From: Brevibacillus thermoruber 423
GTDB taxonomy: Bacteria; Bacillota; Bacilli; Brevibacillales; Brevibacillaceae
Direction of reading: 5' to 3'
NCBI RefSeq assembly: GCF_000454065.1
Contig: NZ_KE695652.1
Span: 395,291-459,290 of the forward strand
Length of the DNA stretch: 64,000 bases
The position numbers and the translations under genes are program-made. Below the pieces are notes generated by a model. The model was not told the origin of the DNA and made no database searches. It saw nothing but the letters and a program-made list of their open reading frames with translations. This document shows positions 41,421-52,507 of this stretch, in pieces. The first letter of the stretch is position 1, and every line of letters starts with the position of its first letter.

Positions 41421-42584
41421 ATGAGACGATGGATGAAGGGATGCGTTGCCGCGCTCTGCGGACTGCTGATGGCCGGCTGCTGGGACCGGGTGGAAGTGAA
41501 CGACCTCGCCATCGTGATTGCCTTTTCCATCGACAAGGAGGCCAATGGCGAGTACCGCTTGTCCGTTCAGGTTCCGCTGGTGAGCAACCTGGGCGGACCG
41601 ACCGGGGGCGGCGGAGGCACCAGCGGGGATAAGACCTATTACGTCGACTCGGCCACGGGCAAGACGCTGCGGGAAGCAAACAGCGTGCTTCAGGCCAGGA
41701 TGAGCCGGCAGTTGTTCTACGCCCACCATCGCGTGATTGTCATCGGGGAAGAGTTGGCCCGGGACGGATTGAGCAAGGTGCTGGATATTGTGGCCCGTTT
41801 CCCGGAGAACCGTCTGACCGCGTACCTGGTGCTGGCCAAGGGGAAGGGCATTACCATGCTGCAGGCACAGCCCAGTTTTGAACGGTTCTCGGGTGAGGCG
41901 ATGAGGGAACTGATCAAAAAGGAAACAATTCCCGTCACCGTCAAAGACATGGCACAGATGCTGAGCACACCTGGCGTGGACGCCTACCTGCCGTACGTGA
42001 TGTCCGTCCATTCCCATCCCAAAGGCAAGTCCAAGGAGATTCAAATCCTCGGGGTGGCACAATTCCGCGGCGACAAAATGGTGGGGGTGTTCAACGAGGA
42101 AGCGGCAGGGGGGCTGCGGTGGTTTCGCCGTCAGTTTACGCCCTTCGCCACCAAGGTTGCCCTGACAGACAGGGAGAACGTCAACGTCCAGTTCGACAAG
42201 GGGAAGGCGGAAATCAAGCCTGTGATCAAGCAGGGCCGGATCCAGTTTTTGATCAATGTGTACGCCTCGGCGACCGTCATTGAAAACTTGACCAACGCGG
42301 ATCTGGGCAGGGCGGCCAACCTGACTGCCCTGGAACGAAAACTGTCCATGCACATCACCGAAACGGTAAAAAAGACGCTGGCCCAGATGAGACGGCAGCG
42401 GACGGATACAATCGGGCTGGGCCTGGTGTTGGCCCGCAAGTATCCCCGGGAGTGGCGAAGCCAGTTGCGGGATGATTGGAACGAGCGCCTTGCGCAGGTG
42501 GAGTTCCACGTCCAGACCAAAGCCGAAATCACCAACATCGGCCAGACAACGGAGAACATCACAAAGGAAGATCACGATGAATAG
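41421..42584 (+). CDS. Ger(x)C-family germinant receptor lipoprotein
   Basis: 387 residues from ATG 41421. Lipobox LMAGC (Cys17) directly followed by WDRVEVNDLAIVIAF, the canonical GerC start. The body contains the three-domain GerC pattern (GRRxKILD-like middle, IQFLINVYASATV). It is lipidated by Lgt and sits on the outer face of the spore inner membrane. It begins four bases after the A-subunit stop and overlaps the small gene that follows. Confidence 0.93.
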   Translation: MRRWMKGCVAALCGLLMAGCWDRVEVNDLAIVIAFSIDKEANGEYRLSVQVPLVSNLGGPTGGGGGTSGDKTYYVDSATGKTLREANSVLQARMSRQLFYAHHRVIVIGEELARDGLSKVLDIVARFPENRLTAYLVLAKGKGITMLQAQPSFERFSGEAMRELIKKETIPVTVKDMAQMLSTPGVDAYLPYVMSVHSHPKGKSKEIQILGVAQFRGDKMVGVFNEEAAGGLRWFRRQFTPFATKVALTDRENVNVQFDKGKAEIKPVIKQGRIQFLINVYASATVIENLTNADLGRAANLTALERKLSMHITETVKKTLAQMRRQRTDTIGLGLVLARKYPREWRSQLRDDWNERLAQVEFHVQTKAEITNIGQTTENITKEDHDE

Positions 42585-42813
42585 GGTGTTCCTGGTTTTG
42601 TACGGCCTAATGCTGCTTGCGTCCCTGATCCAGTTTTTCATGAAGCGAAAAAACATGCCGGTCAAGCAGAGGCGGGTGGTGGGCTTCTTTTACCTGATCA
42701 CGATCGGGTTGTTCGCTGCGCTGCAGTTTCAACTCAACGTGATCATGCCGACCAATTACCTGGCCGACGTCTTTTCCGTTGGCCTCCAGCAGTGGCTGGA
42801 AAAGATCCGGTAA
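42577..42813 (+). CDS. Small two-pass membrane protein inside the ger operon
   Basis: 78 residues from ATG 42577 (AAAGGAAGATCACG upstream), overlapping the GerC stop. Two hydrophobic segments (VFLVLYGLMLLASLIQFF and VVGFFYLITIGLFAALQF) are linked by a basic loop KRKNMPVKQRR. Small D-subunit proteins with two membrane segments are known in some ger operons (GerD-subunit/2TM proteins). This one fits that description by size and position. Confidence 0.7.
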   Translation: MNRVFLVLYGLMLLASLIQFFMKRKNMPVKQRRVVGFFYLITIGLFAALQFQLNVIMPTNYLADVFSVGLQQWLEKIR

Positions 42814-42825
42814 GGAGGACCTGTC

Positions 42826-44184
42826 ATGATCCATAAACAGGTGATCAATCACCGGCAGATTGCCTGGCTGATCGGCAGCGTCCTGATCACGGGGGCGTTG
42901 ATCAGCCAGCCGCAAACGCTGGCCAAAATTGCCAAGAATGACGCGTGGTTTGCCTACATCATTCCGACGTTTTACGCCATGCTGGTGGCCCTGGTCTTCG
43001 CGAGGCTGACGCGGGCCTACCCCGGAAAAAACCTGTTTGAAATCATCTTTCTGGTAGGGGGCAGGTGGATCGGCGGCATCGTCAACGCCATCGTGCTGTT
43101 CTACCTGTGGCTGTTGATCGTGGCGGACATCAAGGGGGTCAGCTTCTACCTGCATTTGACGCTGCTGCCCCGGACGCCGCTGGAAATCATTCTCCTGGTG
43201 TTCGTCCTGGTGCTGATGTACTACGGCAGAACAAGCACGGAAGTGGCTGCCCGCGTCAATGAAATGTACTTCCCCGTTTTTTTTCTCATCGCCACCTTGC
43301 TGTACTTTACACTGAGCAACGAGTATGCGGTTGAACGGCTGGAGCCGGTGCTGGAGAGCAAGATTGCGGCGGTCGGCCTCATCAATCTCGTCGCGTCCGG
43401 GATGTTTGGCGACATCTTTTTGTTCGGCGCGTTTCTGCATGCCATTTCCCACTCCCGGCTGCTGTATTCCACCATGAAGCACGGGGCGATCATCGCCGGA
43501 TTTTCGCTGACGCTGGTGATGGTGATTCAGTTGGGCGTGATGGGGTATCTGATCACCAGCCGCCTGAGCTTCCCCCTCCACACGCTGGTGCAGCAGATCC
43601 ACATTACCGACTTCCTGGACCGCGTGGAAGTGATCCTGTTCAGCATCTGGTTTCCCGCCTTCACGATCAAGGTGGTCATCACCTACATCGCCTTTCTCGT
43701 CGGCGTCGGATCGTTCGCCGGCCAGCATCATTACGCCGCCTGCAACGGGCCGTGCGGCTTGTTCGTCGTGGTCTCCTCGCTCCTGTCGTTTCCCAAAACG
43801 GATGACGTGCTGCGCTTCATCAGCTACGGCATGCCGGCCATCAGCCTCATCCTTCAGCTTCCCCTGCTGGCATTCCTGTTTGCCGCAGCCCGCTTGCGCG
43901 AACGGGGAAGCGGACATGACCCGCTTCCCGTCCATACGAGAGAGTACAAGCGCTTCCGGACGTGGTCCTGGATCAACAAGCTGGCGCTTCTTGTGTGTGT
44001 GGTGTCGATCGTCGGCGGGGCCTTGCTGGAGGAGCGGATCAGATTTGCCGGCCTGGTCAGCGGCGCGACGTATTTTTTCTGCTATCTGGTGGCGCTGGTG
44101 AGCTCCTATCTGGAAATGCAGGCGATCAATCACCTGAAACACAAGCAGACGCAGGGGAAAGAAACAGCCGCCGCAGAGCAGTAG
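42826..44184 (+). CDS. GerB-family germinant receptor permease subunit, unusually long
   Basis: 452 residues from ATG 42826 (AAGGAGGACCTGTC). APC-superfamily spore germination permease with about ten segments and the GerAB-like start (INHRQIAWLIGSVLITGALI). Usual members are ~365 residues. Here ~85 extra C-terminal residues include two more membrane segments (ALLVCVVSIVGGALL, TYFFCYLVALVSSYL). It is the last gene of the operon and ends five bases before the convergent ligase gene. Confidence 0.9.
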   Translation: MIHKQVINHRQIAWLIGSVLITGALISQPQTLAKIAKNDAWFAYIIPTFYAMLVALVFARLTRAYPGKNLFEIIFLVGGRWIGGIVNAIVLFYLWLLIVADIKGVSFYLHLTLLPRTPLEIILLVFVLVLMYYGRTSTEVAARVNEMYFPVFFLIATLLYFTLSNEYAVERLEPVLESKIAAVGLINLVASGMFGDIFLFGAFLHAISHSRLLYSTMKHGAIIAGFSLTLVMVIQLGVMGYLITSRLSFPLHTLVQQIHITDFLDRVEVILFSIWFPAFTIKVVITYIAFLVGVGSFAGQHHYAACNGPCGLFVVVSSLLSFPKTDDVLRFISYGMPAISLILQLPLLAFLFAAARLRERGSGHDPLPVHTREYKRFRTWSWINKLALLVCVVSIVGGALLEERIRFAGLVSGATYFFCYLVALVSSYLEMQAINHLKHKQTQGKETAAAEQ

Positions 44185-44188
44185 GAGG

Positions 44189-45139
44189 TCATCTCATCAT
44201 CACCCTGTCCAGCCTGCAGGCGTGCGGCGGCACGTCCACAATCGCCTGGATCGATGGTTGGCGAAGCGATCGCCCTTCCGTCCATTCCGCGTACTTGATT
44301 TTGGCCGTCAGCGTGGGGGTCACCCAGAACACGTCATTGTGACGCTCGGGCTTGTTCACGAAGGGTTTTTCACGGATGACCGCAGGCATCAGCCTGTCGG
44401 TCAGCTCCCGCCACTCCTGGCGGGACAGCTTGCCCGTTCCCGCGTGGCCGATGTACCAAAACCGGCCGTTCTCATCGTAAAGGCCCAAAAGCACCGCGTT
44501 GACGACCCCGCCGTTCAAGGTGAAACCGCCAATGGCGGCAATCACATCCCGGTAGTGTTTGATCTTCAGCCACACCTCTTTTTTCGCGCCGATGAGATAG
44601 GGGGCATCCAGCCGCTTCATGACGATGCCTTCCATGCCGTGCTGCCGGATCACCTCAAACAGGGCGGTGCCGTTATCATGGGACGACACCACTTGAACGT
44701 GGCTGTTCGGTTCGATCGTTTCGGTCAGCAGCCTGAGCCTGTCCTGCAAGGAATGTTGGTTGATCCATTCCCCGTTCAGATACAGACAGTCAAAAATCAT
44801 GTAGGTGATCGGCACGGTCTGCTGCATGCGGGGCACGTTCTGCATGCGGCGAATCCCGTCCCGGCGCATCACTTCGTGAAAGGAGGGCTTGCCGTCGCTT
44901 CCCAGCGCGATCACCTCGCCATCCAGGATCACGGAGTCGGCTCGGCAGTACGTGCCGAGATCCGTTATTTCGGGGTAGTGCAGGGTGCGCTCGTTTCCCT
45001 TTCGGTTGAACAGCCGCACGTTCCTGCCGTCGTGATAGGTCAGGACGCGAACGCCGTCCCATTTCACCTGGGCAATCCAGCCCGGGTCCCGGGGTATGGT
45101 GTCGCTCCCCACTGGCTCCATCGGGATAATCGGTTTCAT
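44189..45139 (-). CDS. ATP-dependent DNA ligase (NHEJ type)
   Basis: 317 residues from ATG 45139. The nucleotidyltransferase domain has motif I KWDGVR (Lys26 takes the AMP), LDGEVIAL, MIFDCLYL, GMEGIVMKR and motif V WLKIKHYRD. It is followed by an OB-fold domain (AVLLGLYDENGRFWYIGHAGTG). It corresponds to the ligase part of Bacillus LigD without the polymerase part, which is encoded separately at 38729. It should seal breaks with Ku. Confidence 0.93.
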   Translation of the reverse strand: MKPIIPMEPVGSDTIPRDPGWIAQVKWDGVRVLTYHDGRNVRLFNRKGNERTLHYPEITDLGTYCRADSVILDGEVIALGSDGKPSFHEVMRRDGIRRMQNVPRMQQTVPITYMIFDCLYLNGEWINQHSLQDRLRLLTETIEPNSHVQVVSSHDNGTALFEVIRQHGMEGIVMKRLDAPYLIGAKKEVWLKIKHYRDVIAAIGGFTLNGGVVNAVLLGLYDENGRFWYIGHAGTGKLSRQEWRELTDRLMPAVIREKPFVNKPERHNDVFWVTPTLTAKIKYAEWTEGRSLRQPSIQAIVDVPPHACRLDRVMMR

Positions 45140-45269
45140 GTTCCACCTCATCCACGTAAACGGGATTTGCCGCCGGACGGAACGAAGGGAGCCGTCCGGA
45201 TCGGCCTCATCATGATTGTTCCCCAATTGGCCGGGGAAGTCTGTGCCGATTCCGCATGAGCGGCAAACA

Positions 45270-45308
45270 AGCGAAAGAGGCGATGAGCGGCATCCGTCTC
45301 ATCGCCTC
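45270..45308 (-). terminator. Terminator downstream of the thiC operon
   Basis: On the minus strand an 11-base perfect stem GAGGCGATGAG/CTCATCGCCTC, ten-base loop, then TTTCGCTTGTTT. It separates thiC and its small partner from the ligase gene. Confidence 0.7.
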
Positions 45309-45317
45309 GGCTGCGGT

Positions 45318-45488
45318 TCAGTAGTACGTGCTTTCAGCGTACAGGCATTTGCGGCAGGTCATCGACAGCGGGCCGTCGGCAAAGTCGTGTTCGCACTCGG
45401 ACTGGAGCTTCGCCAACTGCTGCTTCACCCTCAGCCATTCGGCCTCCAGCCGTTTTGCTTCCGCGAGAAGCTGTTCCGCCTGGTTCAC
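45318..45488 (-). CDS. Small Cys-rich protein downstream of thiC, 56 residues
   Basis: GTG 45488 has GGAGGAGATCGT correctly spaced. The first ~30 residues are an amphipathic helix (AEQLLAEAKRLEAEWLRVKQQ). The tail has C-E-H then CRKC (CEHDF ... TCRKCLYAEST), a plausible four-ligand metal site of three Cys and one His. No family was recognised. It lies 51 bases after thiC on the same strand and before a terminator, so it is under the same riboswitch. Confidence 0.65.
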   Translation of the reverse strand: MNQAEQLLAEAKRLEAEWLRVKQQLAKLQSECEHDFADGPLSMTCRKCLYAESTYY

Positions 45489-45539
45489 ACGATCTCCTCC
45501 TCGTCTTGCAGGTGCGCGTGCGGCGCCGGGAAGCGCCGC

Positions 45540-47384
<1,845 letters not shown>

Positions 47385-47387
47385 TCA

Positions 47388-47419
47388 CGAAAAAACGCCG
47401 CATGGAACCATGCGACGCC
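47388..47419 (-). terminator. Riboswitch expression-platform terminator
   Basis: On the minus strand a near-perfect stem around GCATGG-TT-CCATGC followed by GGCGTTTTTTCG, between the TPP aptamer and thiC. It is expected to form when thiamin pyrophosphate is bound. Confidence 0.8.
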
Positions 47420-47475
47420 AGACGCAGTTGAAGAAAGAGCGTGCGCGAACAGACGCGCACCCCGTTTCTCGGTGT

Positions 47476-47572
47476 CAAGAACATTCCTCCGCTGGCATTA
47501 CCCAGTTCAGGTTCAACGGTCGACGGCGGATCAGCCATCCTCTCAGCCTGGTTCCCCAAGCTCCCGTGCATG
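47476..47572 (-). ncRNA. TPP riboswitch (THI element)
   Basis: Read on the minus strand the conserved aptamer boxes are present in order: GGGAGCTTGGGGAACCAGG, CTGAGAGGATGGCTGA, ACCGTTGAACCTGAACTGG, then GGTAATGCCAGCGGAGGAA. These are the helix P2-P5 sequences that hold the pyrimidine (CTGAGA) and pyrophosphate of TPP. It sits about 155 bases before the thiC start with a terminator in between. Confidence 0.97.
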
Positions 47573-47751
47573 TGTGTAATGTTGTACGGAACCAGCTTAC
47601 CACTTTCATAATATTCCGGCAAGAGGTTTTGGAGCTGTCCAACTTATTTTCCTCCTCCCTATCATGCTGACCCGGACTAAAACTGTTTCTGTAGACCCAC
47701 TCGGGAGTCGTCTGGTACGATGAAGGTCGTGTGAAAAGGAGTCTTGAGGTG

Positions 47752-48636
47752 ATGCAGGTGGATGTGTACGCGAATCTGAAGCAGGGGGAACGGGGAGTGT
47801 GGGTCAGCATTATCGCCTATGTCTGCTGCTCCCTGGTGAAAGTGGGGGTGGCGCTTGCGGCAGGCTCGGAAGCGCTGCTGGCGGACGGACTGAACAACAC
47901 GACCGACGTGGTCGCTTCCGTCGCCGTGCTGATCGGCCTGCGCATTTCGCGAAAGCCGCCCGATCACGACCATCCCTACGGCCACTTTCGCGCGGAAACC
48001 ATTTCGGCCCTCGTCGCATCTTTCATCATGCTGGCGGTCGGGATCGAAGTCCTCAGCCGGGCGATCTCCTCGCTGTTCAACCCGGAGATGAAAGCGCCCG
48101 ACATGCTGGCCGGTTGGACCGCCCTGGCAACCGCTGCCGTCATGTTCGGCGTCTACCGCTACAACCGGCGGCTCGCGCGGGCGACGCACAGCCAGGGCTT
48201 GATGGCTGCCGCGGAAGACAACCGCTCCGACGCTCTGGTCAGCGTCGGTACCTTTGCGGGAGTGGCCGGCGCCCAGTTCCAACTGCATTGGCTGGACCCG
48301 CTGACCGCGCTCGTGGTGGGCGGGATCATCCTGAAAACGGCGTGGTCCATTTTCCGCGAGGCTGCGCACCGGTTGACGGACGGGTTTGACCGCGGAGAAC
48401 TGGAAGCGCTGCGCTCCACCATCGCCCAGATCCCCGGCGTCAAGGACATCAAGGACATCAAGGCGCGCTACCACGGAAGCAGCGTGCTGGTCGATGTCGT
48501 GATTCACGTGGATCCCAGACTGAACGTGACGGAGAGCCACACGATCACCGAGGATATCGAGGCGCGGATGAGGGCCGCACACAACGTCAACGCCGTGCAC
48601 ATCCACATCGAGCCGGACGAACGGTCCCAGCGCTGA
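47752..48636 (+). CDS. Cation diffusion facilitator (CDF) family transporter
   Basis: 294 residues from ATG 47752 (AAAAGGAG ten bases upstream; GTG 47749 is equally possible). Six membrane segments. Segment 2 has LLADGLNNTTDVVAS and the 2-3 loop HDHPYGHFRAETI, the metal-site and CDF signature. Segment 5 has the EDNRSDALVS metal pair. A C-terminal cytoplasmic metallochaperone-like domain ends in HIHIEPDE. It exports divalent metal (Zn/Mn/Fe/Co) against protons; which metal is not readable, though Asn at the second site position may favour non-zinc metals. Confidence 0.92.
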   Translation: MQVDVYANLKQGERGVWVSIIAYVCCSLVKVGVALAAGSEALLADGLNNTTDVVASVAVLIGLRISRKPPDHDHPYGHFRAETISALVASFIMLAVGIEVLSRAISSLFNPEMKAPDMLAGWTALATAAVMFGVYRYNRRLARATHSQGLMAAAEDNRSDALVSVGTFAGVAGAQFQLHWLDPLTALVVGGIILKTAWSIFREAAHRLTDGFDRGELEALRSTIAQIPGVKDIKDIKARYHGSSVLVDVVIHVDPRLNVTESHTITEDIEARMRAAHNVNAVHIHIEPDERSQR

Positions 48637-48643
48637 CGACACG

Positions 48644-48687
48644 AAAACCTGTCACTGCCCGTTAGCGGGCAAGGGACAGGTTTTTTT
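48644..48687 (+). terminator. Rho-independent terminator
   Basis: AAAACCTGTC pairs with GGACAGGTTTT around an inner GCCCG/CGGGC hairpin, then T7. Confidence 0.88.
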
Positions 48688-48701
48688 CATCTTTCTGTCT
48701 T

Positions 48702-48710
48702 TGGTATAAT
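48702..48710 (+). promoter_or_regulatory. Extended -10 promoter
   Basis: TGGTATAAT (TG-N-TATAAT) directly after the terminator. It would drive the YcdB-like gene with an ~75-base leader containing two copies of CATGGCAATCAG. Confidence 0.55.
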
Positions 48711-48789
48711 GTGGATGAAACAGGATGAACATGGCAATCAGCATGGCAATCAGGGAGACAAAACGAAAGGTTTCAGGAGGTTGTGCACC

Positions 48790-50271
48790 GTGCGGAAACA
48801 GGCTGCAGCGGACATGGAGACTGCGCTGAACGGACTAAGGAAGCGGGCGGTTTCACTGTTTGACATCCCATCGTCGTACAGGCTGCTGATCGAAGATGGG
48901 GGGCGTCACCAAGAAGGGAAGGCCACGTTTCTCTGGGTCAAGCCCGACAGCGAGGAAGGGATTGCGGTCACGTTCAGTTCGGAGGGAAAGCTGGTTGAAT
49001 TTACGCAGGATGTTCCCGACGAGTGGAATCGTCGCCCGGTGCTGCCGGTTGATGCATTAAGGCGGCGGGCGGAACAGTTCGTTTCCAGCCACGAACCCAA
49101 GGCGCTGGAAGCATTCTCTCACGTGACGGTGACCACAGAAAAAAACGGCGTCTGGGTTCACTTTCGCCAGGAGGCGCTGGGATTGCCGCTGCCGCTGTCA
49201 GGCTGCCGCGTCAAGGTGCACCAGAGCGGCGCGGTGACCGATTTTACCTATTTCGGCGTGCAGCCGCTGCCGGAAACGCCCGCACGGTTGGTGGAGGAGG
49301 CGGTGTGCGAGCGTTTCCTGGAAAACGACGTAACGCTTACGCTCGTGCTGAAGCTGCTTCCGGAGAGCGTATTCGCCGGCGGTGGAGGAACGTGGCGGCT
49401 GGTGTATGAACCGGAGCCGGTCTGCCTGACTTTTTCGGCGGAAACAGGCCCGCAGGCAAAAGCGGCGGCGGACGAAGAGGATGTGAACTGGCTCCCCCTG
49501 TCGGCTGAAGCCGTTTCAGCTTGTGAACAAGGCGTCGAATCGCTGGAGGAACTGATCGGGATTGACCCTGTCCACTACGAACGCATTCAGCAGACCGCGT
49601 TGTTCGCCGCGGAGAACCAGACGGCTGTGGTTTGGGGCCGTCGCGACCGTGTCTCGCAGGAGCCCGATCGCCCATACCGCTCGATTGGAGAGTTTTTCCT
49701 CAGGCGGCAGGAAGAACGTGCGGCCATGGCCCAGCTTGATGCGAACACGGGACGTTTGCTGAGCTTTTGGCGATGGGAAGAGGAAGCAGGTACGCTCCGC
49801 CTGTCCCGTGAGGAGTGTTTGGAGCGGGCCGTTTCCTTCCTGCGGCGGGCGGTGCCGGAACTGCTGCCCCTGCTGGAACTGGCATCGGATGTCCCGGACG
49901 AGGGAGGGGACGAGCGCCGCGAACGGGAACATTTTCGGTTTCGCGTCCGAAGAGGCGGCATCCCCTGCGAACCGGGGTTCCTCTTCGTCACGGTTCATTC
50001 CTCAACAGGGCGGATCGAACGTTTTTCCGGGCTCGATGCGCCTCCAAACGGCTTGATTCATGCGCCGATCATTCCCGCCCTGCCGCCTCGAGAAGCCCTG
50101 CGTCGTCTCCGGGAGGAAACCGTATTTCGCCTGCAGTGGGAGCGGTGCCGAGATGGCGGCCAGTCCCTCTACCGCCTGCAGTACGCGGCCGTTCACAAGG
50201 AGTCGGGACTGCCGGTCCGCCTCATTGACGCCTGCAGCGGCGAGGTGATTTGCGAAAGGCGGCACGGTTAG
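48790..50271 (+). CDS. YcdB/YcdC-like repeat-domain protein
   Basis: 493 residues from GTG 48790, nine bases after AGGAGG; frame upstream is short and has no site. No signal peptide or membrane segment. Two or three copies of a PepSY/YcdB-type module can be followed: VHFRQEALGLPLPLSGCRVKVHQSGAVTDFTY, then FRFRVRRGGIPCEPGFLFVTVHSSTGRIERFSG, then RLQYAAVHKESGLPVRLIDACSGEV. The repeated strand-turn-strand ends in a GxV/I-x-x-F pattern. The family assignment is by resemblance only, and its role is unknown. Its stop overlaps the convergent antiporter by four bases. Confidence 0.55.
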   Translation: MRKQAAADMETALNGLRKRAVSLFDIPSSYRLLIEDGGRHQEGKATFLWVKPDSEEGIAVTFSSEGKLVEFTQDVPDEWNRRPVLPVDALRRRAEQFVSSHEPKALEAFSHVTVTTEKNGVWVHFRQEALGLPLPLSGCRVKVHQSGAVTDFTYFGVQPLPETPARLVEEAVCERFLENDVTLTLVLKLLPESVFAGGGGTWRLVYEPEPVCLTFSAETGPQAKAAADEEDVNWLPLSAEAVSACEQGVESLEELIGIDPVHYERIQQTALFAAENQTAVVWGRRDRVSQEPDRPYRSIGEFFLRRQEERAAMAQLDANTGRLLSFWRWEEEAGTLRLSREECLERAVSFLRRAVPELLPLLELASDVPDEGGDERREREHFRFRVRRGGIPCEPGFLFVTVHSSTGRIERFSGLDAPPNGLIHAPIIPALPPREALRRLREETVFRLQWERCRDGGQSLYRLQYAAVHKESGLPVRLIDACSGEVICERRHG

Positions 50272-51404
50272 AGCGCTTTGGCAAAGGCGCGCTTCAACAT
50301 CGGCGGCGTCACCATGGTCGTCACAATCACCACAATCAACAGCGCCGTAAACTGGCCGGCCGGCAGCAGCTTTGTCTCCAGACCGATGGCCGCCAGAATC
50401 AGGGCCACCTCCCCGCGCGACACCATGCCGCTGCCGACGGCGAAGGCGGACGGCCGGGAAAAACCGGTAAGACGTGCGCCCGCTCCGGCGCCGACCAGTT
50501 TCGTCAGGACGGCGATGACGGAAAGAACCACGATCTGCCACACCTGGCCGCCGATACCTGCAAACGATACGGACAGCCCGATGCTGACGAAAAAGACGGG
50601 CACGAAGATCGCGTAGGCGATCGGTTCCAGCTTGTGTTCCACCGCCTCCTTGAAATCGGTCCGGGAGATGGACAGTCCGGCGGCAAACGCGCCGATGATG
50701 CCAGCCACACCCAGGGATTCGGCCAGCCAGGCAAAAAAGAAGCACACGATCAACCCGGCGCTGATCACCGCCTCTTCCACGCGCAATGGGGCCAGCTTTT
50801 TCATCACCCAGGGGACAACCTTCCAGCCCAGCAGGATGATGACGGCAAAAAACGCCGCTTTCTTGCCGAGGACGAGAAGCAGTGGCGTTTCCGCGCCGCC
50901 GAGAACACTCATCAGGATCGCCAGGGCTGCGACCACCAGAATGTCGTCCACAATCGCCGCGCCGAGAATGGTCGTGCTTTCGCGCGTGTGCAGCTTGCCC
51001 AGCTCCTTTATGGTTTGGACCGAGATGCTTACCGATGTGGCCGACAGCAGCAGGCCGAGAAAGACGGCGTTGATTGGCTCCAGGCCAAAAAAACGGGCAG
51101 CCAGATAGCTGCCTGCAAACGGTACCAGCATCCCGCCGACGGCAACGGCCACGGAGGCGTTCCGGTTCCTGCGCAAATCGTCCAGATTGGTTTCCAATCC
51201 TGCGAGGAACATGAGAAGCAGGACGCCTACCTGGCTCAGCTCATGCAGCACTTCCGTACGCTCGATTACCCCCAGCACGGCCGGACCAATCAGGATGCCG
51301 CTGAGCAGCTTGCCGAGGACGGCCGGCTGCCCCAGGCGCACACTGTACTCGCCGGCCAGCTTGGTCACCAGCAGGATGATGAACACTTGAAGGGAGAAGA
51401 GCAC
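50268..51404 (-). CDS. CPA2-type cation:proton antiporter
   Basis: 378 residues from GTG 51404 (AAAGGATGAGCGAAC). Twelve or so membrane segments of the KefB/GerN/NapA class. GILIGPAVLG occurs early, the catalytic Asp pair in AAIVDDILVV, and VSRGEVALILA near the end. There is no C-terminal TrkA-N or USP domain. It exchanges Na+ or K+ for H+. GerN relatives act in spore germination, so a germination role is possible but not shown. Confidence 0.9.
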   Translation of the reverse strand: MLFSLQVFIILLVTKLAGEYSVRLGQPAVLGKLLSGILIGPAVLGVIERTEVLHELSQVGVLLLMFLAGLETNLDDLRRNRNASVAVAVGGMLVPFAGSYLAARFFGLEPINAVFLGLLLSATSVSISVQTIKELGKLHTRESTTILGAAIVDDILVVAALAILMSVLGGAETPLLLVLGKKAAFFAVIILLGWKVVPWVMKKLAPLRVEEAVISAGLIVCFFFAWLAESLGVAGIIGAFAAGLSISRTDFKEAVEHKLEPIAYAIFVPVFFVSIGLSVSFAGIGGQVWQIVVLSVIAVLTKLVGAGAGARLTGFSRPSAFAVGSGMVSRGEVALILAAIGLETKLLPAGQFTALLIVVIVTTMVTPPMLKRAFAKAL

Positions 51405-51447
51405 GTTCGCTCATCCTTTCTACTAGGGAATACGGACATGCAGCGGA

Positions 51448-52374
51448 TCAGGACGACTTCGCCTTTTTGCGCCTCAGTTTCTTGGTGGTCGTCGTGGTGG
51501 CGCCGGCGGCCGGCTCCTGAGAGGGCTCTTTGCGCGCCGCCGTCCGTTTTTTGGCGGGCGCGGCCGGCGTCGGCTCCGGCTCCAGCTTGGCGGGAGCAGA
51601 CGCGCCGCCGGTTGCGGCGAGACTCTCCTTCAACGCCTGCATCAAATCGATCACGTTGGCGCGTGGAGCCGCCGGAGCGACAGCCACTTCCTCTCCTTTC
51701 CGCTTGTTCTCGATCATCGCCTGCAGTTGGCTGCGGTATTCGTCTTTGTACTTGGCCGGATCAAACGGCGTCGTCATGTTGCGGATCAGCTCCGCCGCCA
51801 TCTTCAGCTCGTTGTCAGCCAGCGGGACGTCCGCTTCGGGAAGCGACGGCACCTGTGAGACGGGGCGAACCTCGTCGGGATAAAAGATGGTTTCCAGCAT
51901 GATGCAGTGTTCGTACAGCCGGACCACCGCCAGACTTTGGCGGTTGCGCATCGTCAAGCGGGCAACGGCAATTTTCCCCGTTTCTTCCATCGCTGCCCGG
52001 AGCAGGGCGTACGCTTTTTCTCCGGTGTCCTGGGGGGAGAGAAAATAGCTTTTGTCAAAGTAAACCGGGTCGATTTCGTTCAGATCGACAAAATCGAGGA
52101 TCTCGATCGCTTTCCGCGTTTCCGGGGCAATCGCTTCCAGATCCTCGTCGCGAATGATCACGAAGTTGCCCTTTTCGTATTCAAATCCCCGCACGATCTC
52201 CGACGCGTCCACTTCCCGCTGGCAGTGCGGGCACATTTTGGCGTACTTGATCGGCGTGTGGCACTCGCTGTGAAGCTGGCGAAAGCGGATGTCCCGCTCT
52301 TCCGTCGCGGTATGCATCCGCACCGGGATATTGACCAGGCCAAAGCTGATCGAACCTTTCCAGACCGTGTGCAT
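51448..52374 (-). CDS. ku: Ku protein of non-homologous end joining
   Basis: 308 residues from ATG 52374, behind ACAGGAGGTCTGAC. The bacterial Ku core spans residues 1-255, starting MHTVWKGSISFGLVNIPV, with the CPHCQREV zinc-like pair and ELIRNMTTPFDPAKYKDEY. The last ~55 residues are a Pro/Ala then Lys/Arg-rich tail (KKLRRKKAKSS) typical of extended C-termini that bind DNA. It recruits the separate ligase (44189) and polymerase domain (38729). Confidence 0.96.
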   Translation of the reverse strand: MHTVWKGSISFGLVNIPVRMHTATEERDIRFRQLHSECHTPIKYAKMCPHCQREVDASEIVRGFEYEKGNFVIIRDEDLEAIAPETRKAIEILDFVDLNEIDPVYFDKSYFLSPQDTGEKAYALLRAAMEETGKIAVARLTMRNRQSLAVVRLYEHCIMLETIFYPDEVRPVSQVPSLPEADVPLADNELKMAAELIRNMTTPFDPAKYKDEYRSQLQAMIENKRKGEEVAVAPAAPRANVIDLMQALKESLAATGGASAPAKLEPEPTPAAPAKKRTAARKEPSQEPAAGATTTTTKKLRRKKAKSS

Positions 52375-52507
52375 GTCAGACCTCCTGTCAGGGTTTGCTG
52401 TCCGTAGTATTTGCACTACGAGTCAGCGAGCGGGAGGGAAATGCAGGTCATTTTGCTCGACAAGGCATGCTTTCTTTTTGTACAGTGAAAGCAAAAGGGG
52501 GAGAGCG

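Noticed and set aside
50250..51902. A 550-codon open frame opposite the antiporter and Ku genes
   Set aside because: It is antisense to two clear genes and has no coherent protein features.
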